DNA of 64,000 bases from Tritrichomonas musculus (Eukaryota; Parabasalia; Tritrichomonadida; Tritrichomonadidae): positions 682,001 through 746,000 of the forward strand of contig JAPFFF010000030.1 in the NCBI GenBank assembly GCA_039105265.1, in the 5' to 3' direction. This document shows, piece by piece, positions 38,718-47,135 of this stretch; positions within the stretch are counted from its first letter, which is position 1; each line of letters begins with the position of its first letter. The notes beneath the pieces were generated by a model. It searched no databases. It had not been told where the DNA came from and saw only the letters and a list, made by a program, of their open reading frames with translations. A program made the translations under genes and the position numbers.

Positions 38718-39131
38718 ATGACATTCTTACCTATTTATTCTGATGCGATGTTTAATCCAAAAACTTTTACAGTAGATGATATGAAACTTATATCTTCAGA
38801 TATCTTGAGTTTACTATATGTTGAATGGGATAATGATGAACAAGCTGCGAAAATCAAAATATTCTATCCTTTTGAAAAAGTCAACGAAAAAGATTTTGAA
38901 GAAAATATTAATAATTTAGCACAAGGTATTGGTAAAACTACAGGTAAAAACTTAAAAGGAAATATATATGGATTTTACTATGACGGACAGGATTGGGCGC
39001 CTCAAATTTATGAATTCAAAAAGAGATGGGCTTGGGAAAGAAAAGCAGATAAAAAAATATTTATCGGAGACCTTAATTTTGTTCATAATTTTATGGAAGG
39101 ATTTTTAACAATGAAATTAGAGAATATTTAA
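38718..39131 (+). CDS. 137-aa protein, element-specific N-terminal-domain family
   Basis: The protein consists of one domain ending in the pattern FEENINNLAQGIGKTTGKNLKGNIYGFYYDG. The N-terminal parts of the genes at 39173, 57660 and 58576 have the same pattern: a helix, then K-x-I/L-x-G-x-I-Y-x-x-Y, then a beta strand. It seems to be the minimal single-domain member of an element-specific family. The function is unknown. The leader is a long T-tract/A-tract ending in CATTACT before the ATG. Confidence 0.65.
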   Translation: MTFLPIYSDAMFNPKTFTVDDMKLISSDILSLLYVEWDNDEQAAKIKIFYPFEKVNEKDFEENINNLAQGIGKTTGKNLKGNIYGFYYDGQDWAPQIYEFKKRWAWERKADKKIFIGDLNFVHNFMEGFLTMKLENI

Positions 39132-39172
39132 AGAAATAACTCATATATTTTTTTTTTAAGTTCCAAGAAAAA

Positions 39173-41791
39173 ATGACAGAAGAAGAGTGTATTTTACCTT
39201 TACATACCCTAATTGGTTTAGTAAAAGATGTTAAAAATTATGAATATTGTCCTCAACTTACTTGTCTAAAATTAGTTCCTCAAACAGAAATTGAAGGATT
39301 CCCTACGTCTGCTTTTGAGTTTAAAGCACCTTATGAATGGATTTATACAAAATATTTAGAGCAAGATTTTGAATTGATAAGAGAATATTGTAATAAAACA
39401 AACAATGCATTTTTTGGTTTGATTTATGGATTCTATTGTGCTTTTAATCCTCTAGGGCTAGATGCTACAAAATTAAACGGGCAAATTTATCCTATAACAA
39501 TGCATATTGACGAAGCTATGACTGTCCCAAAAATTAATACTCCTTTTGATATTATCGAACAACCCCCAGATTATTTGGAAGATTTAGAGCATTTCAACGA
39601 TGACTTAGAAGGAGAGGAAAAAAGAAAAAAGAAAATGAAAAAAGAATTAGATAAAGAAATCAATAAAATGATTAAAAATAAAGATGAAGATTCTGAATGG
39701 GAAGAAGAAGAAGATGGAGACGATAAAGAAGAACTCGAACTTTTGAAAAAGAAAAGAGACGAAGAAAAAGAGGAAAAATATAAAGAAGATATCGAAAATG
39801 GAATTCAAAAATTACTTAATGATGATGATGAAGATGGCTCAGACTGGAAAGAATATGAAGCTGAAGAAGAAGTTGATGAATTAAAAACCCTCAAAAAAAG
39901 ACATAAAAGACATAAGAAAACAGACGAAGATAGATTAAAAGATGAAATAGAAAAGGGTATTCAAAAAATGATAGACAATGAAGAAGAAGACTCAGATTGG
40001 AAAGAATATGATGCTGAAGAAGAAGTTGATGAATTAAAAACCCTCAAAAAAAGACATAAAAGATATCATAAAAAAGAAGATGATGAGATTACAGAAGAAG
40101 ATAAATTACAGTTTGCTGATGGGGAAGATAATAGTGATTTAGAAGATGATGAACCAGAATCTAAAGAATTAGCTGATGTCAAAAAGAAATTAGAAAAATT
40201 TAAACAAAAAGTCGAAGACAATTTATCTGACCTCGAAGATGACTCGGCCGATGATGGAAAAGAAAGATTAAATGCTAAAGACTATTTAATGAATAAAGAA
40301 GAAAAAGTCCTCAAAAAAGTAGGTCGCTTAAAGGCAAACGACTATATTGTAGAAGAATTAGAGGATGATGAAGAAGTTGTAAAAAAGAAAGACGAAGCAA
40401 GAAAATTGGGCCGGTTAAGAGCTAAAAATTATATTATTGAAGAGTTATCAGACGATGAAGTTGAAAAGCCAAAAATAGTTATCAAAAAGGAAGATGGAGA
40501 AGTTATTGACGAATTATCAGACCTTGAAGATGATGAGGCAATAGCTATAGAAGAACAATTAAGCAAAGAAGTAGAGAAACAAAAAGAAGAATTAGAGAAA
40601 AAAGAAAAAGAAAAGGATGTTGAAGGAGCTGAGAAAATCAAAGAAAAAATTGAAGAATTGGAAGATAAAAAAGAAGAAATCATTGAAAAATATCAAATTG
40701 TCCCTTTCGTACCAAAAAATAAAGGACCTATTATCGAAGAGCCAGATGACCATCCAAAATCTACTGTAAAAATTATTGAAGAAGAGACTATTTTGCCTGC
40801 TTTAACAAATACTCCTGCGCCTGTTATAGAAGATAGTAAGGTTGTTATGAAGAATGGCAGACCTATTAAAATAAAAGGAAAAGATATCTTTCGACAAACC
40901 AAAAAAACTTGGAGTAAGGGATTCGAACATGATGATGGAGATGGATTTGGGAATCATCAAAGTTTCAAAAGTAAAGTCAAAAATAGAAATAAATCAATAA
41001 GAGAACAGATAAAAGCTATGACTCAAAATAGAAATCCAGCCAATTTTGGAGAGAAAAATATTCAAATTCAGAATGGGGATGTCAATAAATATGTAAATGA
41101 TTTACAGAATCAAATTATGCAAAATATCTCTAATCAAACTTATATTCCAGATATCGAAGCTCCAGATATTGATGATTATGTCAAGAAAACAAATTGGAAG
41201 AAAGAATTTAATCAAATCAAGGATAAAGTTTTTGATGAATTAGCTCAATACGAATATACTGTCGAAGATACTCCTGAAGCTAAAGAAAACCTAATGAAGA
41301 AAGGTCAAGATATGATAAAACAGTTAATCGAAGCCAGTAATTATTCAAAAGAAGAAAAAGAACAATTAACAAAGCAGGCCGATAATTTGATTAAAAAAGA
41401 TGAAGCAACTGGCAAAAGTTATTTCTATGATTCTGATTCTGATGATGACGATAGATATTCTTATTTAAAGCGAAAATTAAGAAAAAGAATAGTAGATTCA
41501 GACTCAGATAGTGATGAAGAAAGAAGGAGACGAAAGAGAATTTTGAACAGTTCGGATAGAAGAAAAACATTAAAAGAACTTATGGAAAAAAGAAAAAGAA
41601 ATTTGAGAGTTCGATATGGAGATTCAAGCTCTGATGATGAAACTTCAATGAAGAAAAGATTAAATAAAATAAGAAGAGAACGAGAAAGAGAGGAAGAAAA
41701 AGAGAAATACAAAAAGAAATTGGAGCGAGAAAAGGAGATTGAAAAAGAAAAAAAGGAAAGAGAACGTGAAAAAAAAAGAAAGAGAGCGTGA
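39173..41791 (+). CDS. 872-aa highly charged protein with family N-terminal domain
   Basis: Residues 1-125 form a domain related to the preceding gene (FELIREYCNKTNNAFFGLIYGFYCAF). The rest is dominated by Lys, Glu and Asp. About three copies of a 60-residue unit occur near residues 190-310 (EDGSDWKEYEAEEEVDELKTLKKRHKRH). LKANDYIVEELEDDEEV-like words follow, then a short ordered part near 590-760, and an Arg/Glu-rich C terminus. It is probably disordered and possibly nucleic-acid or scaffold associated. The same composition continues in the DNA downstream as a purine-rich tandem tract. Confidence 0.65.
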   Translation: MTEEECILPLHTLIGLVKDVKNYEYCPQLTCLKLVPQTEIEGFPTSAFEFKAPYEWIYTKYLEQDFELIREYCNKTNNAFFGLIYGFYCAFNPLGLDATKLNGQIYPITMHIDEAMTVPKINTPFDIIEQPPDYLEDLEHFNDDLEGEEKRKKKMKKELDKEINKMIKNKDEDSEWEEEEDGDDKEELELLKKKRDEEKEEKYKEDIENGIQKLLNDDDEDGSDWKEYEAEEEVDELKTLKKRHKRHKKTDEDRLKDEIEKGIQKMIDNEEEDSDWKEYDAEEEVDELKTLKKRHKRYHKKEDDEITEEDKLQFADGEDNSDLEDDEPESKELADVKKKLEKFKQKVEDNLSDLEDDSADDGKERLNAKDYLMNKEEKVLKKVGRLKANDYIVEELEDDEEVVKKKDEARKLGRLRAKNYIIEELSDDEVEKPKIVIKKEDGEVIDELSDLEDDEAIAIEEQLSKEVEKQKEELEKKEKEKDVEGAEKIKEKIEELEDKKEEIIEKYQIVPFVPKNKGPIIEEPDDHPKSTVKIIEEETILPALTNTPAPVIEDSKVVMKNGRPIKIKGKDIFRQTKKTWSKGFEHDDGDGFGNHQSFKSKVKNRNKSIREQIKAMTQNRNPANFGEKNIQIQNGDVNKYVNDLQNQIMQNISNQTYIPDIEAPDIDDYVKKTNWKKEFNQIKDKVFDELAQYEYTVEDTPEAKENLMKKGQDMIKQLIEASNYSKEEKEQLTKQADNLIKKDEATGKSYFYDSDSDDDDRYSYLKRKLRKRIVDSDSDSDEERRRRKRILNSSDRRKTLKELMEKRKRNLRVRYGDSSSDDETSMKKRLNKIRREREREEEKEKYKKKLEREKEIEKEKKEREREKKRKRA

Positions 41792-42155
41792 GAAAAAAAA
41801 GAGAAGCGAGAACTGGAAAGAGAACGTGAGAAGGAAAAAAGAGAGCGAGAACTGGAAAGAGAACGTGAAAAGGAAAAAAGAGAAAGAGAGCTGGAAAGAG
41901 AACGTGAAAAAGAGGAACGAGAGCGAGAAAAGGAGCTAGAAAAAGAAAGAAAGGAAAGAGAAAAAGCCAAGAAAGAGCGGGAAAAAGAGGAACGAGAGCG
42001 AGAAAGGGAGCTGGAAAGAGAACGTATAAAGAAAAGGAGCTAGAAAAAGAAAAAAAGGAAAGAGAAAAAGCCAAGAAAGAGCGGGAAAAAGAGGTTGAGG
42101 ATAAAGAAAAGGAGCCCAAAAAATCGCCTAAATTAAGGAGAAAACCAAAAAAGTG
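41680..42155. repeat. purine-rich tandem repeat tract
   Basis: The plus strand is almost pure purine, built from repeated words such as GAGAACGTGA, GCGAGAACTGGAAA and AAGGAAAAAAGAGA with units of roughly 24-36 bp. It encodes Glu/Lys/Arg-rich peptide in the overlapping and following frames, ending in KSPKLRRKPKK. Strand-asymmetric purine tracts of this length can form triplex or other non-B structures and are prone to length changes. Confidence 0.6.
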
Positions 42156-42209
42156 ATAAAAAATGCTTCGGCTCAAAAATGAGCAAAAAAACTGTAAAAA
42201 TCATCCAGG

Positions 42210-43329
42210 GGTGAACGGGTGAATTTTCACCTCCAACTTCACCTCTCATTTATTTTCTATTTACATACATGGTTCTATGGACATTTGATATTGTGAACAG
42301 CCCCGTTTCTTCAATTTTTCTCTTCAATTCATCAAATGTTAAATTGATTTTAAAAGTGGATTTATACTTGTTTTGGACATCTTTTAACAAAAATCTATCT
42401 ATCGAAGGATAATTTTTGAGCAAAAACTCTTTCATATCATATCTGTTTTCATCAGACATTTCTATGTATTGTTTATCAATCTCTTGCTGTTCTCTTTGCT
42501 CTTCTCTCATCCTCTCTATTTGAAAGAGGCTATAATTGTATTTTCTCCTTGCTGCATCACATTTTGAGCATGATTTATTGGTTTGGGCATTGTTATTGGC
42601 TATCATACCGTTGAGTCGTATAATATTTTCAGAAGCTTCTTTGACACTACATTTATCAATAAATCCGAATGAAAAGTCATCGGGATTATCACACAACAAG
42701 GCATCTGCCGGATAAACATTATATGGCTGTCCAAATTTATCTTTTCTAATGATACTTAGCGCAGTCATGAGAGCAAAAGATATGAATGATTGGTAGTGCA
42801 GGTACTCGTCTGAATTATATATATCGACCACATTACCGTATATTTTATCACACTTTTCGTTTATAGAATTGTGATTGCAATGGTAGCCTATCATGTCATA
42901 ATTTACTTTTCGAATGAATTTTTTTATTTCCGATGAGTCTGTCTTCAACTCCATTATTTGTTCAAAAATAGGCACATCTGGCTTGCTCTGTGTGATGTCG
43001 TTTAATTTTGGCAGGGAATGAAATATTGTAAAAATATCACGGATGAGATTTGTATTTGTTTCGACATTTAGCTTATATTTTACCGGGTCGTAGTTATCAT
43101 TCAACAAATCATTTTTCAATTCCATCTTCTTCTGTTCAAAGTTCATATTATAGAATTCAGACACTTCTTTTGAAAAACTACATTCGGTCAAAGAGTTGTC
43201 TTGGGCAAGAGTAATGGCTGTAATGCTGGTTTGATTTGTTGCTGCGGGGAGGAGGGTCATTTGGCCTAAAAATAAAAAATTGAAAAAAATTGAAAGGTGA
43301 AGTTGGAGGTGAAAATTCACCCGTTCACC
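42210..43329. mobile_element. 1.12-kb mini-element with 34-bp perfect inverted repeats
   Basis: A 34-bp sequence starting GGTGAACGGGTGAATTTTCA at 42210-42243 recurs exactly inverted at 43296-43329. Between the two lies a single minus-strand gene that fills the space almost completely. The repeats are themselves partly palindromic (GGTGAA/TTCACC). I see no clear target duplication. The unit looks like a self-contained insertion within the 43.9-kb element, placed between the charged-protein gene and the right 414-bp repeat. Confidence 0.65.
42250..43260 (-). CDS. 336-aa protein of the mini-element
   Basis: I took the ATG at 43260 (MTLLPAATNQ). An upstream start would be encoded by the inverted repeat itself. 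The protein has two Cys/His-containing spots (YHCNHNSINEKC and SCSKCDAARRKY), a helical region (QIERMREEQREQQEID), and a C-terminal 65 residues that look like a winged helix (YDMKEFLLKNYPSIDRFLLKDV, TFDELKRKIEETG, TMYVNRK). No DDE, HUH or recombinase signature is recognised. By position it could be the mobility protein of the mini-element or its cargo. A DNA-binding role is inferred from the C-terminal part only. Confidence 0.6.
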   Translation of the reverse strand: MTLLPAATNQTSITAITLAQDNSLTECSFSKEVSEFYNMNFEQKKMELKNDLLNDNYDPVKYKLNVETNTNLIRDIFTIFHSLPKLNDITQSKPDVPIFEQIMELKTDSSEIKKFIRKVNYDMIGYHCNHNSINEKCDKIYGNVVDIYNSDEYLHYQSFISFALMTALSIIRKDKFGQPYNVYPADALLCDNPDDFSFGFIDKCSVKEASENIIRLNGMIANNNAQTNKSCSKCDAARRKYNYSLFQIERMREEQREQQEIDKQYIEMSDENRYDMKEFLLKNYPSIDRFLLKDVQNKYKSTFKINLTFDELKRKIEETGLFTISNVHRTMYVNRK

Positions 43330-43346
43330 TGTAGACTAAAAAGCAT

Positions 43347-43760
43347 GAAAAAAAACTTTAGATAAAATTTTTGGAATCCAAATTCTTTTTTTTGATTTAT
43401 CTTGGTCAAATCCCAAAAATGGGATCGAAAATGGGATCGAAATCCCAAAAATGGGATTACCTCAAAAAGACCCTATTTTAGCTGTTTTTTGACCTAAAAA
43501 GTGCTCAAATTAGCCTCTTTTTCTAAAAACCCCTACCCAAATATTATCCCATTTTTAATCCCATTTTTAAAAAAAGATATATATAATATAATATTGTGTT
43601 TTCTTAAAATAAATTATGAGAACTCTTCTATAGTTCGTATATAATATGTTAGAAATTTTTGGGAGGGCCAAAAATGGGATCAAAAATGGGATCGAAAAAA
43701 TGGGATTTGCCCTATTTCCCCATACTAAATTTCCTGGGGCAAAATGACAATCCCAAAAAT
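43347..43760. repeat. 414-bp internal inverted repeat, right arm
   Basis: This is the reverse complement of 24580-24993. It carries the same iteron-like AAAAATGGGAT words and contains no gene. Its inner end begins 17 bp after the mini-element. No target duplication is visible outside the two arms. Confidence 0.9.
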
Positions 43761-43879
43761 GGAAAAGGCAAAATTTTTACAAAAAATACGTTATATAAAA
43801 CTTAATCTCGAAAAGGAGAATTCAAAATGTTAACCAAAAAAATACGTTATATACCTCTTTCATAACGAGTTTTTCAGCC

Positions 43880-44625
43880 CACTTTTTGAATGCCCTCTCA
43901 AATCTAAAATCTTTGCCGATTAAGTTTTTGAAGCCCTCTCAAATCTAAAATCTTTGCCGATGAAGTTTTCTGAGCCTCTCTCAAAAAGCCAGGAAGTGCC
44001 GATTAAGTTTTGAATGCCCTCTCAATTCCATATTTTTTGCCGATCAAGTTTTCTGAGTCTTCTCAATTCCATATTTTTTGCCGATTAAGTTTTGAATGCT
44101 CTTTCAAAAAGCCAGGAAGTGCCGATTAGGTTTTCTGAGCCCTCTCAAACCTAAAATCTTTGCCGATTAGGTTTTGAATGCTCTTTCAAAAATGAAAATT
44201 TTCCTCTGAATTTGGACTGTTTATGGCGCTCCATCATATGTTTATGGCGCTTTATCCTATGTTTATGCTCTATCCGCTCTATCATATGTTTATGGCGCTC
44301 TATCATATGTTTATGGCGCGCTAACCAAAATTTTACTCACAATTATGGGGCAAAAAATTTTACTCACAATTTTTTCAATACCCTCTCAAATCTAAAATTT
44401 TTGCCGATGATGTTTTGAATACCCTCTCAAATCTAAAATTTTTGCCGATCAACTTTTCAATGAGCTCTCAAAAAGTCAAGAAGTGCCGATTAGGTTTTGA
44501 ATACCTTTTCAAAAAGTCAAAGAATGACGATTAGGTTTTGAATGCCTTTTCAAATCGATAATTCTTGCCGATCAACTTTTCAATGAGCTCTCAAAAAGTC
44601 AAAAAAGGACGATTAGGTTTTCAGA
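43880..44625. repeat. 41-bp tandem array, about 13-14 units
   Basis: Units read GCCCTCTCAAATCTAAAATC followed by TTTGCCGATTAAGTTTTGAAT, 41 bp in most copies. A second subtype has CAAAAAGCCAGGAAGTGCCG in the middle. The two subtypes alternate irregularly. The array is interrupted near 44213-44320 by about five copies of a 20-bp unit (ATGTTTATGGCGCTCTATC). It fills the non-coding space between the structural module and the regulatory genes. The frames found inside are only translations of the repeat. Confidence 0.8.
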
Positions 44626-44715
44626 GGGTGTTGGACATTCCACTTTTTCTGAGGGTGTTGGGGATTCCGACTTTTTCAGAGGATGTTGGGAAATTTCACT
44701 TTTTGTGGAAAAGCT
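44620..44715. promoter_or_regulatory. TTTTTCAGAGGRTGTTGG repeat cluster
   Basis: Three copies of a motif close to CTTTTTCTGAGGGTGTTGGG follow one another at about 25-40-bp spacing. The same motif occurs before the gene at 25105 (about 25024), twice at 49496-49560 before the gene at 49594, and in shortened form (CTTTTTCAGAG) near 50190, 50276 and 50360 before the gene at 50425. Recurrence only in gaps next to genes suggests a regulatory element. Confidence 0.5.
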
Positions 44716-44819
44716 AATTCTGTCAAAATTTTTGAGGGAAAAAACAAAAGGCAGGCTAAAAAAAATCTTTATTCACTATCTTAAATTCCTAATTTGGAAT
44801 CTAAAATATTACCTTAAAT

Positions 44820-45758
44820 TTAAGTTTTTTTATAATAAAGAATAATAAAATTATCACCCTGTCTTTTTTTCTTTTTGCAGAAGTGGTCAGGAAAAGATGA
44901 TAATTTGGCGATCCCGTTGCCTGTCAAAGAAGGCATGTTGAAGTATGTTATCATTCTTTCTTTGATTTCTGTTAGCGGCATTCCCTCTGCTGCTGTCTTT
45001 TCTGGGATTGAATCAACAAATTCTTGCATTTTTTCATTGATTTCTTTACAAACCCTTTTTCTTGTCCGTCCTGCCAAAGCATAATGCTTATTTTCTTTGA
45101 TTTTGACAATTGGATATTGTGGAATTTTTATAACTCCAATCTTTTTTGAAGGGCTTTTTGGTCTTTCTTCTTGTTTATTTTGATTTAATAACACTTCTAT
45201 TCTTGGCCTTTCTGGTCTTTCTTCTTGTTTATTTTGATTTAATACCACTTCTATTCTTGGCCTTTTTATGTTTGGCTCCCAAATATCGACATAATTTGGG
45301 TCATAATCAGGAACTTCTGGAGGAGTTTCTGGAATGGAAGCTGGTTCTTGGTCTTGATTTGATGGTGGGTCTGGACTCGGAAATCTTCTTCTCCTTTTTC
45401 TTGTATGGCCTCTTTCTTCTCTTAATTTTTTGGAATATGCTACTGCTTGGTCAAATAGCCTGTCCATTTCTTTTAAATCTTCAAGATTTTTTGCGGGATC
45501 TTTGGAAGTAAAGAAGTTTTGGGTCTTTTTCTGGAACTCTTTTCTGCTTATCCCGGATGACTTCTTTATTTTCACAGGCAAGGAAATGTTTCGTAATTCT
45601 GCTTCTTCAAAATAGCGATCACAATCAGGAAATTCTTCGAGGGTTCTCTCTTGTCTCTCCAAGAATGCTTTGGCTTCGGGACTATCTAAAGGGTCGTTTT
45701 TTTGTTCATCATCTAAGTTTTCGAAGTCCCAGTCAGAGTACCTATCTTCATCTTGCAT
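44820..45758 (-). CDS. 312-aa protein with shared C-terminal winged-helix-like domain
   Basis: The N-terminal 90 residues are acidic and helical. A basic stretch follows (RKRRRRFPSPDPP) that could act as a nuclear signal, then a Pro/Glu-rich linker with two copies of RPRIEVVLNQNKQEERP, encoded by a direct DNA repeat near 45150-45265. The last 85 residues (RKRVCKEINEKMQEFVDSI, ITYFNMPSLTGNGIAKLSSF) are related to the C termini of the genes at 45924 and 47136. The common domain looks like a small winged helix. A DNA-binding regulator is the inference. It is divergently arranged with the gene at 45924. Confidence 0.7.
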   Translation of the reverse strand: MQDEDRYSDWDFENLDDEQKNDPLDSPEAKAFLERQERTLEEFPDCDRYFEEAELRNISLPVKIKKSSGISRKEFQKKTQNFFTSKDPAKNLEDLKEMDRLFDQAVAYSKKLREERGHTRKRRRRFPSPDPPSNQDQEPASIPETPPEVPDYDPNYVDIWEPNIKRPRIEVVLNQNKQEERPERPRIEVLLNQNKQEERPKSPSKKIGVIKIPQYPIVKIKENKHYALAGRTRKRVCKEINEKMQEFVDSIPEKTAAEGMPLTEIKERMITYFNMPSLTGNGIAKLSSFPDHFCKKKKRQGDNFIILYYKKT

Positions 45759-45886
45759 AATATAAAAATGATTTTTATTTGGTCATTTCACTAAAATTTT
45801 AAAATCGACTTATCGAGGCACAAAAAAAAAATAAGACAAAATTTTTCTTCTTTTTTGTTCCCAGTCAAGCCACAACCGTTTTTTAT

Positions 45887-45923
45887 TTGATGATGTGGTT
45901 TGATATGACTTCATTTTTATATA
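45887..45923 (+). promoter_or_regulatory. initiator-type leader before 45924
   Basis: The sequence GACTTCATTTTTATATA runs straight into the ATG. TCATTTT fits the trichomonad initiator TCA(C/T)(T/A), which lies within about 20 bp of the start codon in host genes. Matching leaders precede 46663 and 49084. Confidence 0.5.
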
Positions 45924-46553
45924 ATGTCGGAAGATAAATATCTACAGAGACTTCAAAAGATAGAGAGACAAATAAATTACTTGACTGCTCATATGAAGAG
46001 GATAGATAAAGAAAGAAAAAGATCTTTAAAAATTTTACGAAACGCTTTGGAAGAATCAGATTCATACGACTCATTTGATGAACCTGAGCCTGAACCTGAG
46101 CCCGAACCTAAACCTGAGCCTATCCCTGAGCCTGAACCTATCCCTCCTCCAGAACCAGAACCTATCCCTGAACCTGTCCATCAACCTCTCCCCGAACCTA
46201 TCCTTCGACCTGAACCTATCCCTCTCACTCAACCAGTTCAAAAAAAAATTCCAATAAAAAATTTGAAAGAACTCAAATTAACGAAAAAAAGACAGGTTTT
46301 TCAAGAAATTAATCGCCGTTTTGGAGAATTTGTTCAGAGTATATCAGAAGAAGAGAGGCAAAGTGGATTTATTATGACTCAGCTCCGAGAAAGAATATCT
46401 AAATACTTTGCTGTTTCTGATTTGTCAAACAACGGGATTGGCAAATTATCATCTTTTAATTTATACTTCTATTCAAAAAAGATAAGAGAGGGGGCTACTT
46501 GCTTCCGTTTCTATTATCTTAGGAATCCTTATATAAACGCTAATAATTCTTAA
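45924..46553 (+). CDS. 209-aa protein with shared C-terminal domain
   Basis: A short coiled coil (YLQRLQKIERQINYLTAHMKRI) is followed by about 45 residues of a Pro-Glu repeat (EPEPEPEPKPEPIPEPEPIP). The C-terminal 80 residues match the neighbouring family (KRQVFQEINRRFGEFVQSI, ISKYFAVSDLSNNGIGKLSSF). The Pro-Glu part probably acts as a stiff spacer. The start is directly preceded by TGACTTCATTTTTATATA. The function is unknown; DNA binding is inferred from the shared domain. Confidence 0.7.
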   Translation: MSEDKYLQRLQKIERQINYLTAHMKRIDKERKRSLKILRNALEESDSYDSFDEPEPEPEPEPKPEPIPEPEPIPPPEPEPIPEPVHQPLPEPILRPEPIPLTQPVQKKIPIKNLKELKLTKKRQVFQEINRRFGEFVQSISEEERQSGFIMTQLRERISKYFAVSDLSNNGIGKLSSFNLYFYSKKIREGATCFRFYYLRNPYINANNS

Positions 46554-46594
46554 ATTTTTCTGTCTTTTTCATATTTCATTTTTTTTTATTTCGA

Positions 46595-46662
46595 CCTGAC
46601 GAGCCACACAATCTATTCAATTTTTTCTATGAGATGATTCAAAATCACTTCATTTTTATATA
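46595..46662 (+). promoter_or_regulatory. conserved leader before 46663, copied at 49016-49083
   Basis: About 68 bp starting GACCTGACGAGCCACA and ending TCACTTCATTTTTATATA lead directly to the ATG at 46663. A clearly related sequence, GACCTGACAAGGAAC through TCACTTCATTTCTATAT, leads to the ATG at 49084. Both contain TTTTTCTATGAGMTGATTCAAAATCACTTCATTT-like parts. The duplication of leader without duplication of the coding part suggests a shared promoter. Confidence 0.6.
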
Positions 46663-47079
46663 ATGTCCAAAGGGAAAAGGCAAACCGAAATCGAAGAAAT
46701 TTTCGAGTTTGATACCTATATTAAGGAGTACTATGATGAAGATATTTCACAGAAAAAGAAAAGAAAACTCAAAGCTCAATACAACAAAGAAATGTATAAG
46801 AGATTCCTTGATTTTGAAAATCGTTTGAAATATCTTTCCGAAACAACTGCGTCACTCTTACAGCATTTATCAAAGATCGATTCAATGGCTCTTCAGATGA
46901 TGGAGAGAGAGCAAAATGGCTTTCCTTTTTCCAGACCAATAAGATTTACAGCTACATTTGAGTCTCTTCCATCAGAACGTACTCAAGATGAAAAGACTAA
47001 GGATAACAATGATGACCTCTCAGATATTATACCTTCTGATGATGAAAATGAGTCTCATAAGAAAAGAAAATACAAATAA
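46663..47079 (+). CDS. 138-aa charged coiled-coil protein
   Basis: Basic and acidic blocks at the N terminus (MSKGKRQTEIEEIFEF, SQKKKRKLKAQYNKE) are followed by a helical part (RFLDFENRLKYLSETTASLLQHL) and a tail rich in Asp/Asn (NNDDLSDIIPSDDENES). There is a possible nuclear signal at the end (HKKRKYK). No family is recognised. It is transcribed with its neighbours but keeps its own leader. Confidence 0.65.
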   Translation: MSKGKRQTEIEEIFEFDTYIKEYYDEDISQKKKRKLKAQYNKEMYKRFLDFENRLKYLSETTASLLQHLSKIDSMALQMMEREQNGFPFSRPIRFTATFESLPSERTQDEKTKDNNDDLSDIIPSDDENESHKKRKYK

Positions 47080-47135
47080 AAAATTTTAATAAAAAATATC
47101 TTGACAAATCTTTTTATCATTTCATTTTTTATTTA

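Noticed and set aside
40429-40902. Ser/Phe-rich minus-strand frames (also 41461-42176)
   Set aside because: Antisense translations of the Lys/Glu-rich coding tract; long only because purine-rich DNA has few stops on either strand.
24580-43760. A nested 19-kb Maverick with the 414-bp repeats as its termini
   Set aside because: No target duplication borders the arms, they do not start with the GTAGTATA-type end, and the interior lacks an integrase and ATPase of its own. Kept instead as an invertible or duplicated-arm structure.
44212-44418. 68-aa frame CLWRSIICLW...
   Set aside because: It is a translation of the 20-bp tandem repeat and has no other support.
43880-44625. CRISPR-like array
   Set aside because: The units are contiguous 41-bp repeats in two subtypes with no unique spacers, in a eukaryotic setting with no cas genes.
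46075-46257. Asn/Leu/Ser repeat frame inside 45924-46553
   Set aside because: Frame-shifted reading of the Pro-Glu repeat DNA of the real gene.
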